Source: Sphingobacterium sp. LZ7M1 (lineage in GTDB: Bacteria; Bacteroidota; Bacteroidia; Sphingobacteriales; Sphingobacteriaceae). Taken from it: DNA of 64,000 nucleotides. The notes beneath the pieces were generated by a model. That model did no database searches. It was not told the origin of the DNA and saw only the letters and a list, made by a program, of their open reading frames with translations. Of this stretch, positions 23,727 through 33,837 are shown one piece after another (within the stretch, counting starts at the first letter, position 1; each line of letters opens with the position of its first letter). The stretch spans positions 4,278,001 to 4,342,000 of the forward strand of contig NZ_CP101134.1 in the NCBI RefSeq assembly GCF_024296865.1, in the 5' to 3' direction. The position numbers and the translations under genes were made by a program.

Positions 23727-24980
23727 ATGGCATATTTATTTACCTCCGAATCGGTATCTGAAGGACATCCTGACAAAGTCGCAGACCAAATTTCGGACGC
23801 TTTAATCGACAACTTCCTCGCTTGGGATGAAGATGCCCGCGTAGCTATTGAAACCTTAGTTACTACTGGACAGGTGGTTTTAGCAGGTGAAGTGAAGTCC
23901 AAAATCTACTTGGACGTTCAAAAGATCACTCGCCAGGTTATAGAAAAAATCGGATATACTAAATCCGAGTATATGTTCGAAGCGAATTCCTGTGGAGTTC
24001 TTTCGGCAATTCACGAACAATCCGCCGACATCAACCAAGGGGTAGATCGTATCACAAAACAAGAACAAGGCGCTGGTGACCAAGGTATTATGTTCGGTTA
24101 CGCCAATAACGAAACTGAAAACTATATGCCCCTGGCATTGGACCTTTCCCACCGTCTTTTATATGAACTTGCAGCTCTAAGACGCGAGAACAACGAAATC
24201 CAATACCTTCGCCCTGATGCTAAATCACAGGTAACCTTGGAATATGATGACAACCATAAACCGGTTCGCATCGACACCATCGTGATCTCAACCCAACATG
24301 ATGACTTCGCTTCTGAAAAAGAAATGCAGGCGAAAATCCAATCTGATATTGAAAACATCTTGGTTCCTCGTGTAAAGGCTCAATTGAAACCTGAACTACA
24401 GGCGCTATTCACAGATAAAATCAAATACCACATCAACCCTACCGGTAAATTCGTAATCGGTGGACCTCATGGCGACACCGGTTTGACAGGTAGAAAGATC
24501 ATCGTCGATACTTACGGCGGTAAAGGTGCGCACGGTGGCGGTGCTTTCTCTGGAAAAGACCCATCCAAAGTGGACCGTTCTGCAGCTTATGCCACTCGCC
24601 ATATTGCCAAAAACTTGGTGGCAGCGGGTGTTGCTGACGAAATCCTGGTACAGATCTCTTACGCTATCGGTGTAAAAGATCCTATGGGTATCTATGTGAA
24701 TACCTACGGAACCAACAAGGTGAACAAAACTGATGGAGAAATCGCCAAGATCATTGCTGAGCTGTTCGACATGACTCCTTACGGCATTGAAACACGCTTA
24801 GGCCTTCGTAACCCAATCTACGCTGAAACCGCAGCATATGGCCACATGGGAAGAACACCAAAAACGGTAAGCAAAACTTTCGAAAACTCGAATGGCGAAA
24901 CCAAAACTTTGGAAGTGGATCTTTTCACTTGGGAAAAGCTAGATTTTGTCGAGCCAGTGAAAAAAGCATTTGGTCTTTAA
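23727..24980 (+). CDS. metK: S-adenosylmethionine synthetase
   Basis: Makes S-adenosylmethionine from methionine and ATP. The 417-residue protein has the N-terminal FTSESVSEGHPDKVADQISDA block, GAGDQGIMFGYA (the ATP-binding motif), and GGAFSGKDPSKVDRSAAY (the P-loop-like motif), all intact. The open frame runs back to 23628, but the ATG at 23727 (MAYLFTSESV) fits the family and lies after the riboswitch-like leader. A strong terminator follows. Regulation by its own product is likely, given the leader. Confidence 0.97.
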   Translation: MAYLFTSESVSEGHPDKVADQISDALIDNFLAWDEDARVAIETLVTTGQVVLAGEVKSKIYLDVQKITRQVIEKIGYTKSEYMFEANSCGVLSAIHEQSADINQGVDRITKQEQGAGDQGIMFGYANNETENYMPLALDLSHRLLYELAALRRENNEIQYLRPDAKSQVTLEYDDNHKPVRIDTIVISTQHDDFASEKEMQAKIQSDIENILVPRVKAQLKPELQALFTDKIKYHINPTGKFVIGGPHGDTGLTGRKIIVDTYGGKGAHGGGAFSGKDPSKVDRSAAYATRHIAKNLVAAGVADEILVQISYAIGVKDPMGIYVNTYGTNKVNKTDGEIAKIIAELFDMTPYGIETRLGLRNPIYAETAAYGHMGRTPKTVSKTFENSNGETKTLEVDLFTWEKLDFVEPVKKAFGL

Positions 24981-24996
24981 GATCAAAAACATAAAT

Positions 24997-25027
24997 AAAA
25001 ACGCTTGAAAATTTCAAGCGTTTTTTT
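24997..25027 (+). terminator. Intrinsic terminator of metK
   Basis: A 14-bp stem (24997-25010 with 25012-25025, core ACGCTTGAAA) with a minimal loop is followed by T residues. It starts 17 bases after the metK stop. Confidence 0.9.
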
Positions 25028-25050
25028 GTGCAATGCTCCGGACCTTGCTT

Positions 25051-25104
25051 TGACCTTATTCGAGACACATTCGGAAAATTCGGAATGTGTCTCGAATAAG
25101 GTCA
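25051..25104. repeat. Perfect 22-bp inverted repeat between metK and GH29 gene
   Basis: Arms 25051-25072 (starting TGACCTTATTCGAG) and 25083-25104 are perfectly complementary around a 10-base loop. It lies after the metK terminator and 50 bases from the stop of the converging GH29 gene. It lacks a clear T-run, so it is not a canonical terminator. Confidence 0.8.
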
Positions 25105-25153
25105 GAATAAAATCGAGAAATTTTGGTGAATCAATCAAACATCTAGATCAGTC

Positions 25154-26512
25154 TCAGACTTTAAAAATCGAAAAAGCCTTAATTTCAGGAGATCCTTCAG
25201 AATCAACTATGGTTAATCTAACTTTTGATGTATAAATATCATCAAATTTTTGGATTCTTTTGTTCCCTATTGATTCCCCAGAACAAATCTCGACCCATTT
25301 ATTTCCGATCCATGCTTCAACTTTATACTTCCTAATTTTTTCACCGTTCCGAATATTCTCTTGAATAATGATCTGATTAATATCTTTTGGTTGTTTAAGG
25401 TCAAGAGTGACTGAATTGCCAACAAGATTTTTCTGAGATTTAATAGGGTTTGAGGAAATCTTTAGCAATTCATGCCCAAACTCTTCAAGCCTTTGAAAAT
25501 CTTCCTTCGGCACTAAACCACTCGTATCAACTACGATCCCTAACAACATATTGGAGTTTCTTCCTACGCTAGTATAATAGGAACTGACCAATTGCTCTAA
25601 AGATAGCATATCTTGTCCTGATTCTTTCCAAAACCACCCTCCTTGCCATCCTGTTCTAAGTGGAAAATCAGCTTCTCCAGGGCACCAAATTTTACCATTA
25701 GGACTCCCGCTCAGACCATCAATGACAATAGTCCCTGTCGCAGAGGTTGTAAAATCAGATCGACTCCAGTTCGGGTAAGGAGCTCGTCCCTCTTCATTCC
25801 CGATCCAACGAATCAAATTATTCGCGTCATTGGGGCCCTGAAATACCACCGCATCAGGCTGCAACCTTTTCAATAAGGGTGCTAGATCTGGCCCGCCTTC
25901 ATTTACGGGTAAAACTCCACCATCGAACCAAATTTCAAAAAGTTTTCCATAATTAGTCCACAATTCCGTTAATTGAGTCTCAACAACCTTATTATACTCT
26001 TCTTGGGTTATGGGCGATCCTTCCTGGACTTTACCGGGATTATCCACATGTAAATAACCGTTTGCAGAGGCACTAGCATAGATCCCTGGCTTGAGGCCAT
26101 ATTTCTTACAGGAATTGATGAAATCAAGGACTAGGTCTCCCTTTCCATTCTTCCAGGGAGAATTACTAATATTATAGTCATGTGCTTTTGTAGGCCACAG
26201 ACTAAATCCAGAGCCATGCTTTGCAACCAGGACAGCATATTTTGCTCCTGCGGCCTTGGCTGCCCTGATCCATTGATCAGTATCCAATTTACTGGGATTA
26301 AATATGGATGCAGGAGGATGTGAACCCCATTTTCTCCAGTTATAATCGGGCACATAATTCACCACATCAAAATGGAACATCGCTCCAATTTCTGCTTCCG
26401 CCCAATCAACTTGGGCGGAAGAAGGCTTTACTTCCTTTTGTTGAGCCAAACAGGTCCCTCCAAAACAAAGGAAAAACAGACAAATCGCATATTTCTTAAT
26501 TATCATTTCCAT
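25154..26512 (-). CDS. GH29-family alpha-L-fucosidase-like enzyme
   Basis: Secreted glycoside hydrolase, 452 residues, with a signal peptide (cleavage near CLAQQ). The GH29 barrel shows EIGAMFHFDVVNYVP, AKYAVLVAKHGSGFSLW and FEIWFDGG, whose Asp is the family nucleophile; the second motif has HGSGF where many fucosidases have HHDGF. A C-terminal beta-sandwich resembling an F5/8-type C domain follows from about residue 365 (VTLDLKQPKDINQIIIQEN). It should release fucose from glycans in the periplasm or at the surface. It overlaps the susD gene by 10 bases and is the last gene of the glycan-use locus. The acid/base residue and linkage specificity cannot be read here. Confidence 0.85.
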   Translation of the reverse strand: MEMIIKKYAICLFFLCFGGTCLAQQKEVKPSSAQVDWAEAEIGAMFHFDVVNYVPDYNWRKWGSHPPASIFNPSKLDTDQWIRAAKAAGAKYAVLVAKHGSGFSLWPTKAHDYNISNSPWKNGKGDLVLDFINSCKKYGLKPGIYASASANGYLHVDNPGKVQEGSPITQEEYNKVVETQLTELWTNYGKLFEIWFDGGVLPVNEGGPDLAPLLKRLQPDAVVFQGPNDANNLIRWIGNEEGRAPYPNWSRSDFTTSATGTIVIDGLSGSPNGKIWCPGEADFPLRTGWQGGWFWKESGQDMLSLEQLVSSYYTSVGRNSNMLLGIVVDTSGLVPKEDFQRLEEFGHELLKISSNPIKSQKNLVGNSVTLDLKQPKDINQIIIQENIRNGEKIRKYKVEAWIGNKWVEICSGESIGNKRIQKFDDIYTSKVRLTIVDSEGSPEIKAFSIFKV

Positions 26513-28170
26513 CCCGGGTTCTGGGTTAAGTTAGGATTTAAACTGATTTCTTCTAGTGGTATCGGGAAAAGATACATCTTATCATCCCACAGCCTTTTTT
26601 CAATTGAGGTATATAAACGGACATAATTATTTTGATTTACAATTATCCCATTTACTTGAGAAGCGGGATATTTTGCTTTCAGCTCGGGCGTTAGCTTCAT
26701 CCCCAGTATTGTTTCTGGCTTTTCAATTCGTTTACCAGCCTTCCATCTTAATAGGTCATCAAACCTGAATCCTTCATCGGCCAATTCCACCCTTCTTTCC
26801 CTTCTAATTTCATCGATTAAAACAGACACTTCGGGAAATGAAGAATTAGGATCACGCTTTAAGGTTGATATGGTCATATCAGCCATCCCGACCCTTTTTC
26901 TCAATAGATTAATGCTTTTGTCAATGTCTGCCTGTGTGGCAAGGCCCAGTTCCGCCTTTGCTTCCGCATAGATCAGCAAAATCTCTGCATATCGAAATAT
27001 AAAGAAATCCAAAGTCGATTGATTCGCTTGCCACATTGCTGGATCGGAACTTCTCCCTTTTATCAACTGATAGCCCGTATTAGCCGTATTGGTCCCAATT
27101 CTTGGAAGATCAATGACATCTTTAGAACCATCGCTATTTTGCAAAAGTACAAACCCTTTGGTAGCAATAGTCTGTTGTGCTCTCGGATCTCTATTTGCAA
27201 ATTCATTTTCAGGGGTATCCTCACCTTTATATTGAGGGCTCAAAGCCGTAGGTAATCCATCTATACAAAGGTAATTCTGAACAAAATCTTTACTATATCC
27301 TGTCCCAGATTCACCTAAAGTCCTACTGATTCCATTCATCAATATACTTTGTAAAAACCGGCGTCCTAAAATAGACTCTGGATTACTATTTAATTCTTGT
27401 TGGATGAACAGATTATAATAATCCGTCTTAGGATTTCCTGTTGTGAAGAGTGAGAATTTCTTTGAATCCATAATCAGATCTGTTGCCTTCAAGGCTTCCT
27501 GCAAATATTTCTCACTTCCTTCAACATTAAAATATTTCCTCCTTGTGCCTTCCCATAAACATATTCTAGCTTTTAAGGCCGCTGCTGCATATTTATGAAT
27601 TCTTCCAGCTGAAACATTATCTGCAGGAATATTTTCTACTGCAAAATTTAGGTCAGCTAAAATAGAATCCATGACAATATTACGGGATGTTCTTGGGGCA
27701 TATAGTTCAGGGCTGTCTTCCGTCAAATCTTTACTGTACCATGCCACATCGCCATATCTTTTTGTTAATCCCCAATAAAATAAGGCTCTAAAAAACCTGA
27801 CCTCACCTGCATATTGATTTTTGACAGCTTGTGAAGCTTCAGCATTCATATATCGCTGTAAAAAATAATTTACGTTCCTGATATTCGTCCAATTGTAAGA
27901 AGCATCCGCTGTAGGAACCACATATTGACCAGCTAAAAAGTTATTGATACTACTTGGCACCTTATCATCAGACTGATTGTCCTGGATAAAATTTTGAGCA
28001 GGTAGTGAAGGATAAAACTGATTTGCATAAAGCATCAGATCATTTTCATTCTTAAAAAACGTGGGTTCCGAAATTGAAGAAAGCGGAAACCTATCTAAAT
28101 AAGTGTCTTTTTTGCATGAGAAAAGCAAAACCACTTGACTTATTAATATAATTCTTATTATAGTTTTCAT
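26503..28170 (-). CDS. SusD/RagB-family glycan-binding lipoprotein
   Basis: Surface lipoprotein that forms the lid on the SusC transporter and binds glycan. The 555-residue protein has a lipoprotein signal ending in LLFSC, with acidic or Lys residues after the Cys as in surface lipoproteins. SusD features include FFKNENDLMLYANQFY near the N-terminus, AEVRFFRALFYWGLTKRYGDV-like packing, RYAEILLIYAEAKAELG and ERRVELADEGFRFDDLLRWK towards the end. The ATG at 28170 is preferred to a TTG two codons earlier. It follows the SusC gene by 22 bases. Confidence 0.95.
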   Translation of the reverse strand: MKTIIRIILISQVVLLFSCKKDTYLDRFPLSSISEPTFFKNENDLMLYANQFYPSLPAQNFIQDNQSDDKVPSSINNFLAGQYVVPTADASYNWTNIRNVNYFLQRYMNAEASQAVKNQYAGEVRFFRALFYWGLTKRYGDVAWYSKDLTEDSPELYAPRTSRNIVMDSILADLNFAVENIPADNVSAGRIHKYAAAALKARICLWEGTRRKYFNVEGSEKYLQEALKATDLIMDSKKFSLFTTGNPKTDYYNLFIQQELNSNPESILGRRFLQSILMNGISRTLGESGTGYSKDFVQNYLCIDGLPTALSPQYKGEDTPENEFANRDPRAQQTIATKGFVLLQNSDGSKDVIDLPRIGTNTANTGYQLIKGRSSDPAMWQANQSTLDFFIFRYAEILLIYAEAKAELGLATQADIDKSINLLRKRVGMADMTISTLKRDPNSSFPEVSVLIDEIRRERRVELADEGFRFDDLLRWKAGKRIEKPETILGMKLTPELKAKYPASQVNGIIVNQNNYVRLYTSIEKRLWDDKMYLFPIPLEEISLNPNLTQNPGWK

Positions 28171-28192
28171 ATTCAAAGTACTTTAGCAAAAA

Positions 28193-31100
28193 TTAAAATC
28201 CTAATTGTAGTCCAAACGCAAATGACCTAGTTTGAGGTGCGTCTTGGAAATTGAAAACTTCAGGATCAAACGCATCGAAAAGTTTGGTGAAAGTAAATAG
28301 ATTTTGACCTGATAAATAAGCTCTTACTCGGCTAAGTTTTACCTTATTAGCCCAAACTTGAGGAAGAGTATATCCTATCGTCAATTGTTTCACCCTCAGA
28401 TAAGAGGCGTCCTGTAGGTAACCGGTTTGAGTCTGTGAGTTTCCTCCATTTCCAAAACGAAGCCTTGGGAAAAAAGCATCTTGATTCTCAGGAGTCCAGT
28501 AATCGGTGGCATATATAAAAGGAACATTCCATTCACTGGTAAATCCCCAAAATGCACTATTGCTTATCCAAGCATCTCGCTTGCCGATACCCTGTAGGAA
28601 AGCAGTGAAATCAAAGCTTTTATAATTTACCCCTAAATTCAATCCAAATGAATAACGAGGAGTAGAATTACCGATTATCCTCCTATCACCAGGATTGGAA
28701 ACCGTATTATTGCCAAAGTCAATCTTCCCATCATTATTTAGGTCTGCATATCTAATATCTCCAGGTCTCCAAGCACCTCCCCAAATTTGACTCTGGTTAG
28801 GGGCCGAATCTATTTCCTGTTGACTTGTAAAAAAGCCTTGAGTTTCAAAACCCCAAATTTCTCCATCTAATTTGCCTTCATACCAATTGCTGAAAATTTG
28901 ACTCGTGTTAAGTGGGTATTTTGTAAGCTTAGAATGGTTGTCAGCGAAAGACAATAAGAGATCATAAGAAAGGTCTTCATTAATTTGATCGTTCCATCCT
29001 ATACTTAGTTCCCAACCTTTGGTAATTAAAGTCCCAGCATTTTGGTTTGGAGACGCAGTTCCTAAAACAGCGGGTAGCGGAACACCTCCAACTAGCATAT
29101 CCCTAGTTCTTCTTTCATATACATCAAAAGATCCTGATAAACGATTGTTTAGAAATGTAAAGTCCAGCCCGAAGTTTGTTGTTGCAGACTTTTCCCAAGT
29201 AAAGTCATTCCTAACTAATCCTGGGGCCAATACGCCAACTCCGGTTTGATTGCCAAAAATATAGCTCAGACTATTATTGATTGGCATTGTTGGAATATAT
29301 GGATAGAAATTCGCTGCGGAATAAAGCTGATTTTGATCGAATCCTTGATTTGGTAATTCACCATAGGATCCTCTAAGTTTTAGATCATTCACAACATCCC
29401 TTATCCCTTCCATAAAACCTTCTTCCGAAATTCTCCAACCTGCAGAAATCGAAGGGGTGAAAACATATCGGGTTTTTGATGAGAATCTGGACGAACCATC
29501 ATATCTGCCATTTATTTCTAGCAAATATTTACTGTTAAAAATATAGTTCAGCCTAAATACCGTTCCAAATAGAGCCCATTCGTTTTCAGCACCAGTGATG
29601 CTTGGTCTAGGATCATTATTTAGATTTATAGCAGGTTTTGTAGGATCTACTAAATTATTCGCAAAAACACCTAGTCTTTTATAATGGTTACTTTCTTGGT
29701 TAACCCCAAGCATGGCCTTAAAATAATGCTTTTCAGCAAAGGTGTTTTCATAAGTAGCAAAAGCATTCAATGCAAAATAATTGTGATTGTCTGTGGTTTC
29801 AGAAACGGAAGATGGGCTAGTCCATGGAAACGTCCCTAATAATATCCCATTTACACCATATTCCTTAAATGGAATTTGATGACTTTGATTAAAATTATTG
29901 TAGGCGTTCCAAGTATAGTCGGCCACAATGGAGACATTTTTTATTGGTTTAATTTTCACCCCTCCCGTTAACCATAAGTCATTGGAATATCTTTTCCTTT
30001 TTCCATTATTTGCAGCCACAGCAAATGGATTGGTAAAACTACCTTGTCCAGCGAAATTTCCATCAGGATGCCTGATAGGCATTATCGGTCTTAAATCTCC
30101 AGAAATCCATCCACTAGATGTCCCGCCTGTAACCACTCCCGCTGCTTCTTTATCAGAGATGTGTGTCAAGGCAAAATTCCCAGTTATTGTAAGCCAATCT
30201 GTAATATCAGAATTAACTTTCAAGGAAGGATTCAAGCGTTCATATTTTTGACCAGCCTCCTTAAAAAGGCCTTTCTGACCAAGATAACCTAGCGAAGCAA
30301 TAACAGATGTTGAACCCTGTCCTCCTTGCAAGGATAAATTATGCCTTTGCATGGGCTCAAAACCTGGATACTGTTCTTTTATCCAATCGGTGTTCCCAAC
30401 GTATCTGTATTTTGCAGGGTTTCCGGGATCTACATAAACAGGTAAATTATTTGCAGGGTCATTGAAATATGCCTCGGCCCGGATTGAATCTTCAACTGTA
30501 AAAGCTTCTGTAGCGGTTGTTCCTCCATCCTGACCATTTCTATTGGCTTCCCTATGCATTCTGATATAATCAACGGAATTAATATACTCTGCCATTTTTG
30601 TCGGCCTAGACATGGTATACTCTCCTGAATAGCTTATTTGTGGTTTTTGACTTTTAGGATTTTTGGTTTGGATCAATATCACCCCATATGCGGCCCTACC
30701 CCCATAAATTGCGGCAGCTGCGGCATCCTTTAGGACGGTAACATTCTCAACATCGGATGGGTCAATTGAATTCGGATCCCTTTGTACACCATCAACAAGG
30801 ATCAGAGGGGTTGCCGTGCCACTGTTTATGGACCCTGTCCCTCTGATATTGAATGAGGAACCTGTGCCTGGTTTTCCATTAGCAGACGAAATATTTAGAT
30901 TTGGAACTAATCCCTGCAAACCCTGTCCGAGATTTGCAATTGGTCGATCTTCCAATTTTTTAGCACTTACCGTACTTACTGCTCCCGTTAAATTTTCCTT
31001 CCTTTGAGATCCAAATCCAACGACTACAACTTCTTCCAGATCACTGCTCACCGTTTTTAGAACCACTGAAAGTTGATTTTTCCCTTGGGTTGAAACTTCT

Positions 31101-31687
31101 TGACTCTGATAGCCCATGGAACTGAATACCAATACGGAGTTTTCAGAAGGAACTTCTATAGCGAACTTTCCATCTATATCGGTACTGGTCCCTTGGGAAG
31201 TACCTTTAACCAACACACTGACTGCGGAAAGATTTTCACCACTTTCGTTCATGACTTTCCCAGAAACAACACGTGTTTGGTCAATTTCTTTTACTTCTGG
31301 CTTAGTACGCTCAAATTCGGTATTACTTGTTAAGGCAATTGATCTTCCTTTAATTTGATACTTTATGGCTTTGCCATTGAACAAGACGTTTAAAGCCTCA
31401 GAAATGCTTTTGTTCTTAACATTAACTGAAAAAACAGAATTTACATCTAAGTCCTTTTCATCGTAGATAAATGTATAACTTGATTGCTTACTAATGTCAA
31501 TCAAGATGCTTTTTAGATTAGTATTATTATAATTTAAGCTAACCTGTTGTGCTCTAATGTTTCCTAATGAAAGCATGATTGAACTCAGAAAAATCAGTAC
31601 GGTTAACTTTATTGTAAAATAAGTCTTCGAGAAATGTAGGTACTTAATAAAATACCCAATATTAATATTGATCATAAGTATTTTCAT
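28193..31687 (-). CDS. SusC/RagA-family TonB-linked outer-membrane transporter with STN domain
   Basis: Imports glycan fragments across the outer membrane using TonB energy. After an N-terminal hydrophobic segment (about residues 25-45), residues ~50-115 form an STN domain (NLKSILIDISKQSSYTFIYDEK), then a CarboxypepD_reg-like domain (about 138-215, VSGKVMNESGENLSAVSV), then plug with VVVVGFGSQRKENLTGAVS and a large beta-barrel. The STN domain usually signals ligand occupancy to a FecR anti-sigma, and fecR and an ECF sigma gene lie just upstream. The ATG at 31687 is preferred to a TTG two codons before. The N-terminus before the signal region is unusually long, so a later start is possible. 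Confidence 0.95.
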   Translation of the reverse strand: MKILMININIGYFIKYLHFSKTYFTIKLTVLIFLSSIMLSLGNIRAQQVSLNYNNTNLKSILIDISKQSSYTFIYDEKDLDVNSVFSVNVKNKSISEALNVLFNGKAIKYQIKGRSIALTSNTEFERTKPEVKEIDQTRVVSGKVMNESGENLSAVSVLVKGTSQGTSTDIDGKFAIEVPSENSVLVFSSMGYQSQEVSTQGKNQLSVVLKTVSSDLEEVVVVGFGSQRKENLTGAVSTVSAKKLEDRPIANLGQGLQGLVPNLNISSANGKPGTGSSFNIRGTGSINSGTATPLILVDGVQRDPNSIDPSDVENVTVLKDAAAAAIYGGRAAYGVILIQTKNPKSQKPQISYSGEYTMSRPTKMAEYINSVDYIRMHREANRNGQDGGTTATEAFTVEDSIRAEAYFNDPANNLPVYVDPGNPAKYRYVGNTDWIKEQYPGFEPMQRHNLSLQGGQGSTSVIASLGYLGQKGLFKEAGQKYERLNPSLKVNSDITDWLTITGNFALTHISDKEAAGVVTGGTSSGWISGDLRPIMPIRHPDGNFAGQGSFTNPFAVAANNGKRKRYSNDLWLTGGVKIKPIKNVSIVADYTWNAYNNFNQSHQIPFKEYGVNGILLGTFPWTSPSSVSETTDNHNYFALNAFATYENTFAEKHYFKAMLGVNQESNHYKRLGVFANNLVDPTKPAINLNNDPRPSITGAENEWALFGTVFRLNYIFNSKYLLEINGRYDGSSRFSSKTRYVFTPSISAGWRISEEGFMEGIRDVVNDLKLRGSYGELPNQGFDQNQLYSAANFYPYIPTMPINNSLSYIFGNQTGVGVLAPGLVRNDFTWEKSATTNFGLDFTFLNNRLSGSFDVYERRTRDMLVGGVPLPAVLGTASPNQNAGTLITKGWELSIGWNDQINEDLSYDLLLSFADNHSKLTKYPLNTSQIFSNWYEGKLDGEIWGFETQGFFTSQQEIDSAPNQSQIWGGAWRPGDIRYADLNNDGKIDFGNNTVSNPGDRRIIGNSTPRYSFGLNLGVNYKSFDFTAFLQGIGKRDAWISNSAFWGFTSEWNVPFIYATDYWTPENQDAFFPRLRFGNGGNSQTQTGYLQDASYLRVKQLTIGYTLPQVWANKVKLSRVRAYLSGQNLFTFTKLFDAFDPEVFNFQDAPQTRSFAFGLQLGF

Positions 31688-31814
31688 AAACAATACATGG
31701 AAAATGAGATTTTACAGTATTGTAGGTTTAAGGTTATTATATGAATTAGGTTAAAAAGTAAGAATATAGCCTTTCGCAAGATCTTACATCCCATTTATAG
31801 TGAGCGCCTTAGAT

Positions 31815-32924
31815 TTAAGATTTTACCATAACCCTCCTTTCTTCAACATAAAACTTAATACCTGTCTTCAATTCAATTGCTGCCAGAACCTCCGATAAGA
31901 TTGCATTCCTTGGAATTATTGCTGAAAGACGTTTTGATCCATGCTTACCCATGTCAACTTTGACATCATACCATCTTTCTATTTTTTTTGCAAATTCATT
32001 TAGGGGTTCATTATTCAATATATACATCCCATCCTTCCAAGAGTAAATCTCTTCGACATTGACAGAACTCACCTTAGGAAGCGAGTTTATATTAGAAACG
32101 GCTTGTTGTCCCGGCTTCAAAATAACTTTATTGTCTAGGCTAGGATTTTTCACGGCTAGACTACCCGAGATAAGCGTTGTATAGGTATTATCATTGTCCT
32201 CATAAGAATTAATGTTAAAACTTGTCCCTAATACTTCAATGATTTGCCTGTCTGCATTTACAGTAAAGGGTTTCTTTTCATCTCTAAAAACATCAAAATA
32301 GACTTCACCCTTGATGCTTACTTTTCGCTCACTTTTATCAAATACGGATGGAAAACTGATAGAAGAAAGTGCATTCAACCAAACTTTGGTACCATCAGGA
32401 AGTGTAACCTGAAATTGACCGGCAGCAGGTGTAGATATAGTGACAGATTGGGCAACATTTAATTCACTTATTTTAGTACCATCTGCATAATGAATGGAAG
32501 AATTTGATGAAACTATACCGTTATTGTCCTCGTCCAATGGAATTGAAGCCTGCCCATCTAAAGATAGATATGCCTTCTTTGATCCAGGCATAACATTTTC
32601 ACCTTTAGTAACGACATATTGAGTTCGGTTTTTTTGAGGAACTATTTTATTATTCCATAGAAAGACAAAACACAAAGCAACAATTATAGATGCAGCAGCT
32701 AACAAGAGGTAAGTCCCCTTTTTATCCTTCTTTTTAGTGATTAAATTAAGTTTTCCTTGGATTTCGATTAGGTCATCAATTATTTCCGCGTCAGAGAGGT
32801 CTTTGCCATCTGTATTAATATTTAGATACCAATCCTCAACTTGAGCTTTTTCAAACTCAGTACAATTACCAGATATATATTTATCTAATAGTTCCTTTTT
32901 TATAGAATCTTTATGATTCGCCAT
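31815..32924 (-). CDS. FecR-family anti-sigma factor
   Basis: Inner-membrane regulator of the neighbouring ECF sigma factor. The N-terminal ~65 residues are cytoplasmic (LLDKYISGNCTEFEKAQVEDWY), a membrane helix spans about residues 69-90, and a periplasmic FecR domain follows (TPAAGQFQVTLPDGTKVWLNALSSISFPS, about 168-197). A C-terminal DUF4974-like STN-interacting region ends the protein (residues ~300-369). Its partner is likely the STN domain of the SusC protein, 128 bases downstream. Length is 369 residues. Confidence 0.93.
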   Translation of the reverse strand: MANHKDSIKKELLDKYISGNCTEFEKAQVEDWYLNINTDGKDLSDAEIIDDLIEIQGKLNLITKKKDKKGTYLLLAAASIIVALCFVFLWNNKIVPQKNRTQYVVTKGENVMPGSKKAYLSLDGQASIPLDEDNNGIVSSNSSIHYADGTKISELNVAQSVTISTPAAGQFQVTLPDGTKVWLNALSSISFPSVFDKSERKVSIKGEVYFDVFRDEKKPFTVNADRQIIEVLGTSFNINSYEDNDNTYTTLISGSLAVKNPSLDNKVILKPGQQAVSNINSLPKVSSVNVEEIYSWKDGMYILNNEPLNEFAKKIERWYDVKVDMGKHGSKRLSAIIPRNAILSEVLAAIELKTGIKFYVEERRVMVKS

Positions 32925-32982
32925 TGAAGTTTATCCTTGATTACTTATATGACGAATGAAAGGTGTATTGGGGGGGTAATAA

Positions 32983-33570
32983 TTATAAATATTTACAAAA
33001 GAAAATCAACATCAGGTAAAGAATGCTCCCAAACTTCATTTTCAACAATCTCAGTGCTAGTTTAATATATCCTCTAACACTGTGTTCAGAAATATTTAGC
33101 TTATTGGCTATTTCTTTATGACTTAAATATTCCTTTCTACTTAATTCAAAAACTTCCTTAACCCTAGGGGATAACCTATCCAGAACACTTTCGATTTGTT
33201 CAGCAAGTAGTTTTTCACGCAATAAATAATCAGTTTCTGAGGATATTTGTTGACTAGGCTCAGTGAGGCTTTCTAAATATTTTAACTTAGATTTTTCTTT
33301 AGAAATATAGTCAATAACTCTATTTCTAATTGCCGCATACATATAGGAAGAAACTTGGCCATTAATGGAAAGGTCAGCCCGTTTTTGCCAAATACTTATA
33401 AATAAATCATGGACTATGTCTTTTGCGACTTCTCGATCTTTCAATTTTTGATAGACATGCAAATATAATGTGCCAAAATACTTGTTGTAAAGCTCTTGAA
33501 AAGCAATATTATCTCCATCTTTCAATTTCTGAAGAAGAAATAAATCATTAATATTTTGGACATTTTGCAT
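32983..33570 (-). CDS. ECF-type RNA polymerase sigma factor (FecI-like)
   Basis: Extracytoplasmic-function sigma factor that probably transcribes the sus-like locus. Region 2 contains FQELYNKYFGTLYLHVYQKL and AKDIVHDLFISIWQKR; region 4 contains LSPRVKEVFELSRKEYLSHKEIANKLNISEHSVRGYIKLAL, with the helix-turn-helix at the end. The 195-residue size is typical of Bacteroidota FecI-like factors. It is the first gene of the sigma-FecR-SusC-SusD-GH29 set, so all five may respond to one glycan. Confidence 0.93.
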   Translation of the reverse strand: MQNVQNINDLFLLQKLKDGDNIAFQELYNKYFGTLYLHVYQKLKDREVAKDIVHDLFISIWQKRADLSINGQVSSYMYAAIRNRVIDYISKEKSKLKYLESLTEPSQQISSETDYLLREKLLAEQIESVLDRLSPRVKEVFELSRKEYLSHKEIANKLNISEHSVRGYIKLALRLLKMKFGSILYLMLIFFCKYL

Positions 33571-33837
33571 AAAAATCGTTCTCTAAAAAGGAACCCTCCA
33601 TTCTCCAAAAAATTCTATTTAATGGTCCAATGAATATAAGACAAATGATATTACAGGAAATTAGTTCTATTTCTGAGTTATAGGTGTTAATTCAACATGA
33701 ATTTACCTAAAAAAATCACTATTCCTACTAAAATCCATTCAAATAATATCGACAAACTCATCACAATGGCAATTTCATTCATTAGCATTGCACCTATTTA
33801 CAAAGGAAAATGTCCATAGAAATTAGTATTAACAAAA
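33571..33837. other. Intergenic spacer upstream of the ECF sigma gene
   Basis: About 270 AT-rich bases. The promoter of the sigma gene should be here; a TATCATTTG-like string is close to but not an exact TAnnTTTG match. No gene or RNA structure was recognised. Confidence 0.4.

Noticed and set aside
25005..25235. Open frame (plus) after metK
   Set aside because: It spans the metK terminator and the 22-bp inverted repeat and overlaps the GH29 gene in antisense.
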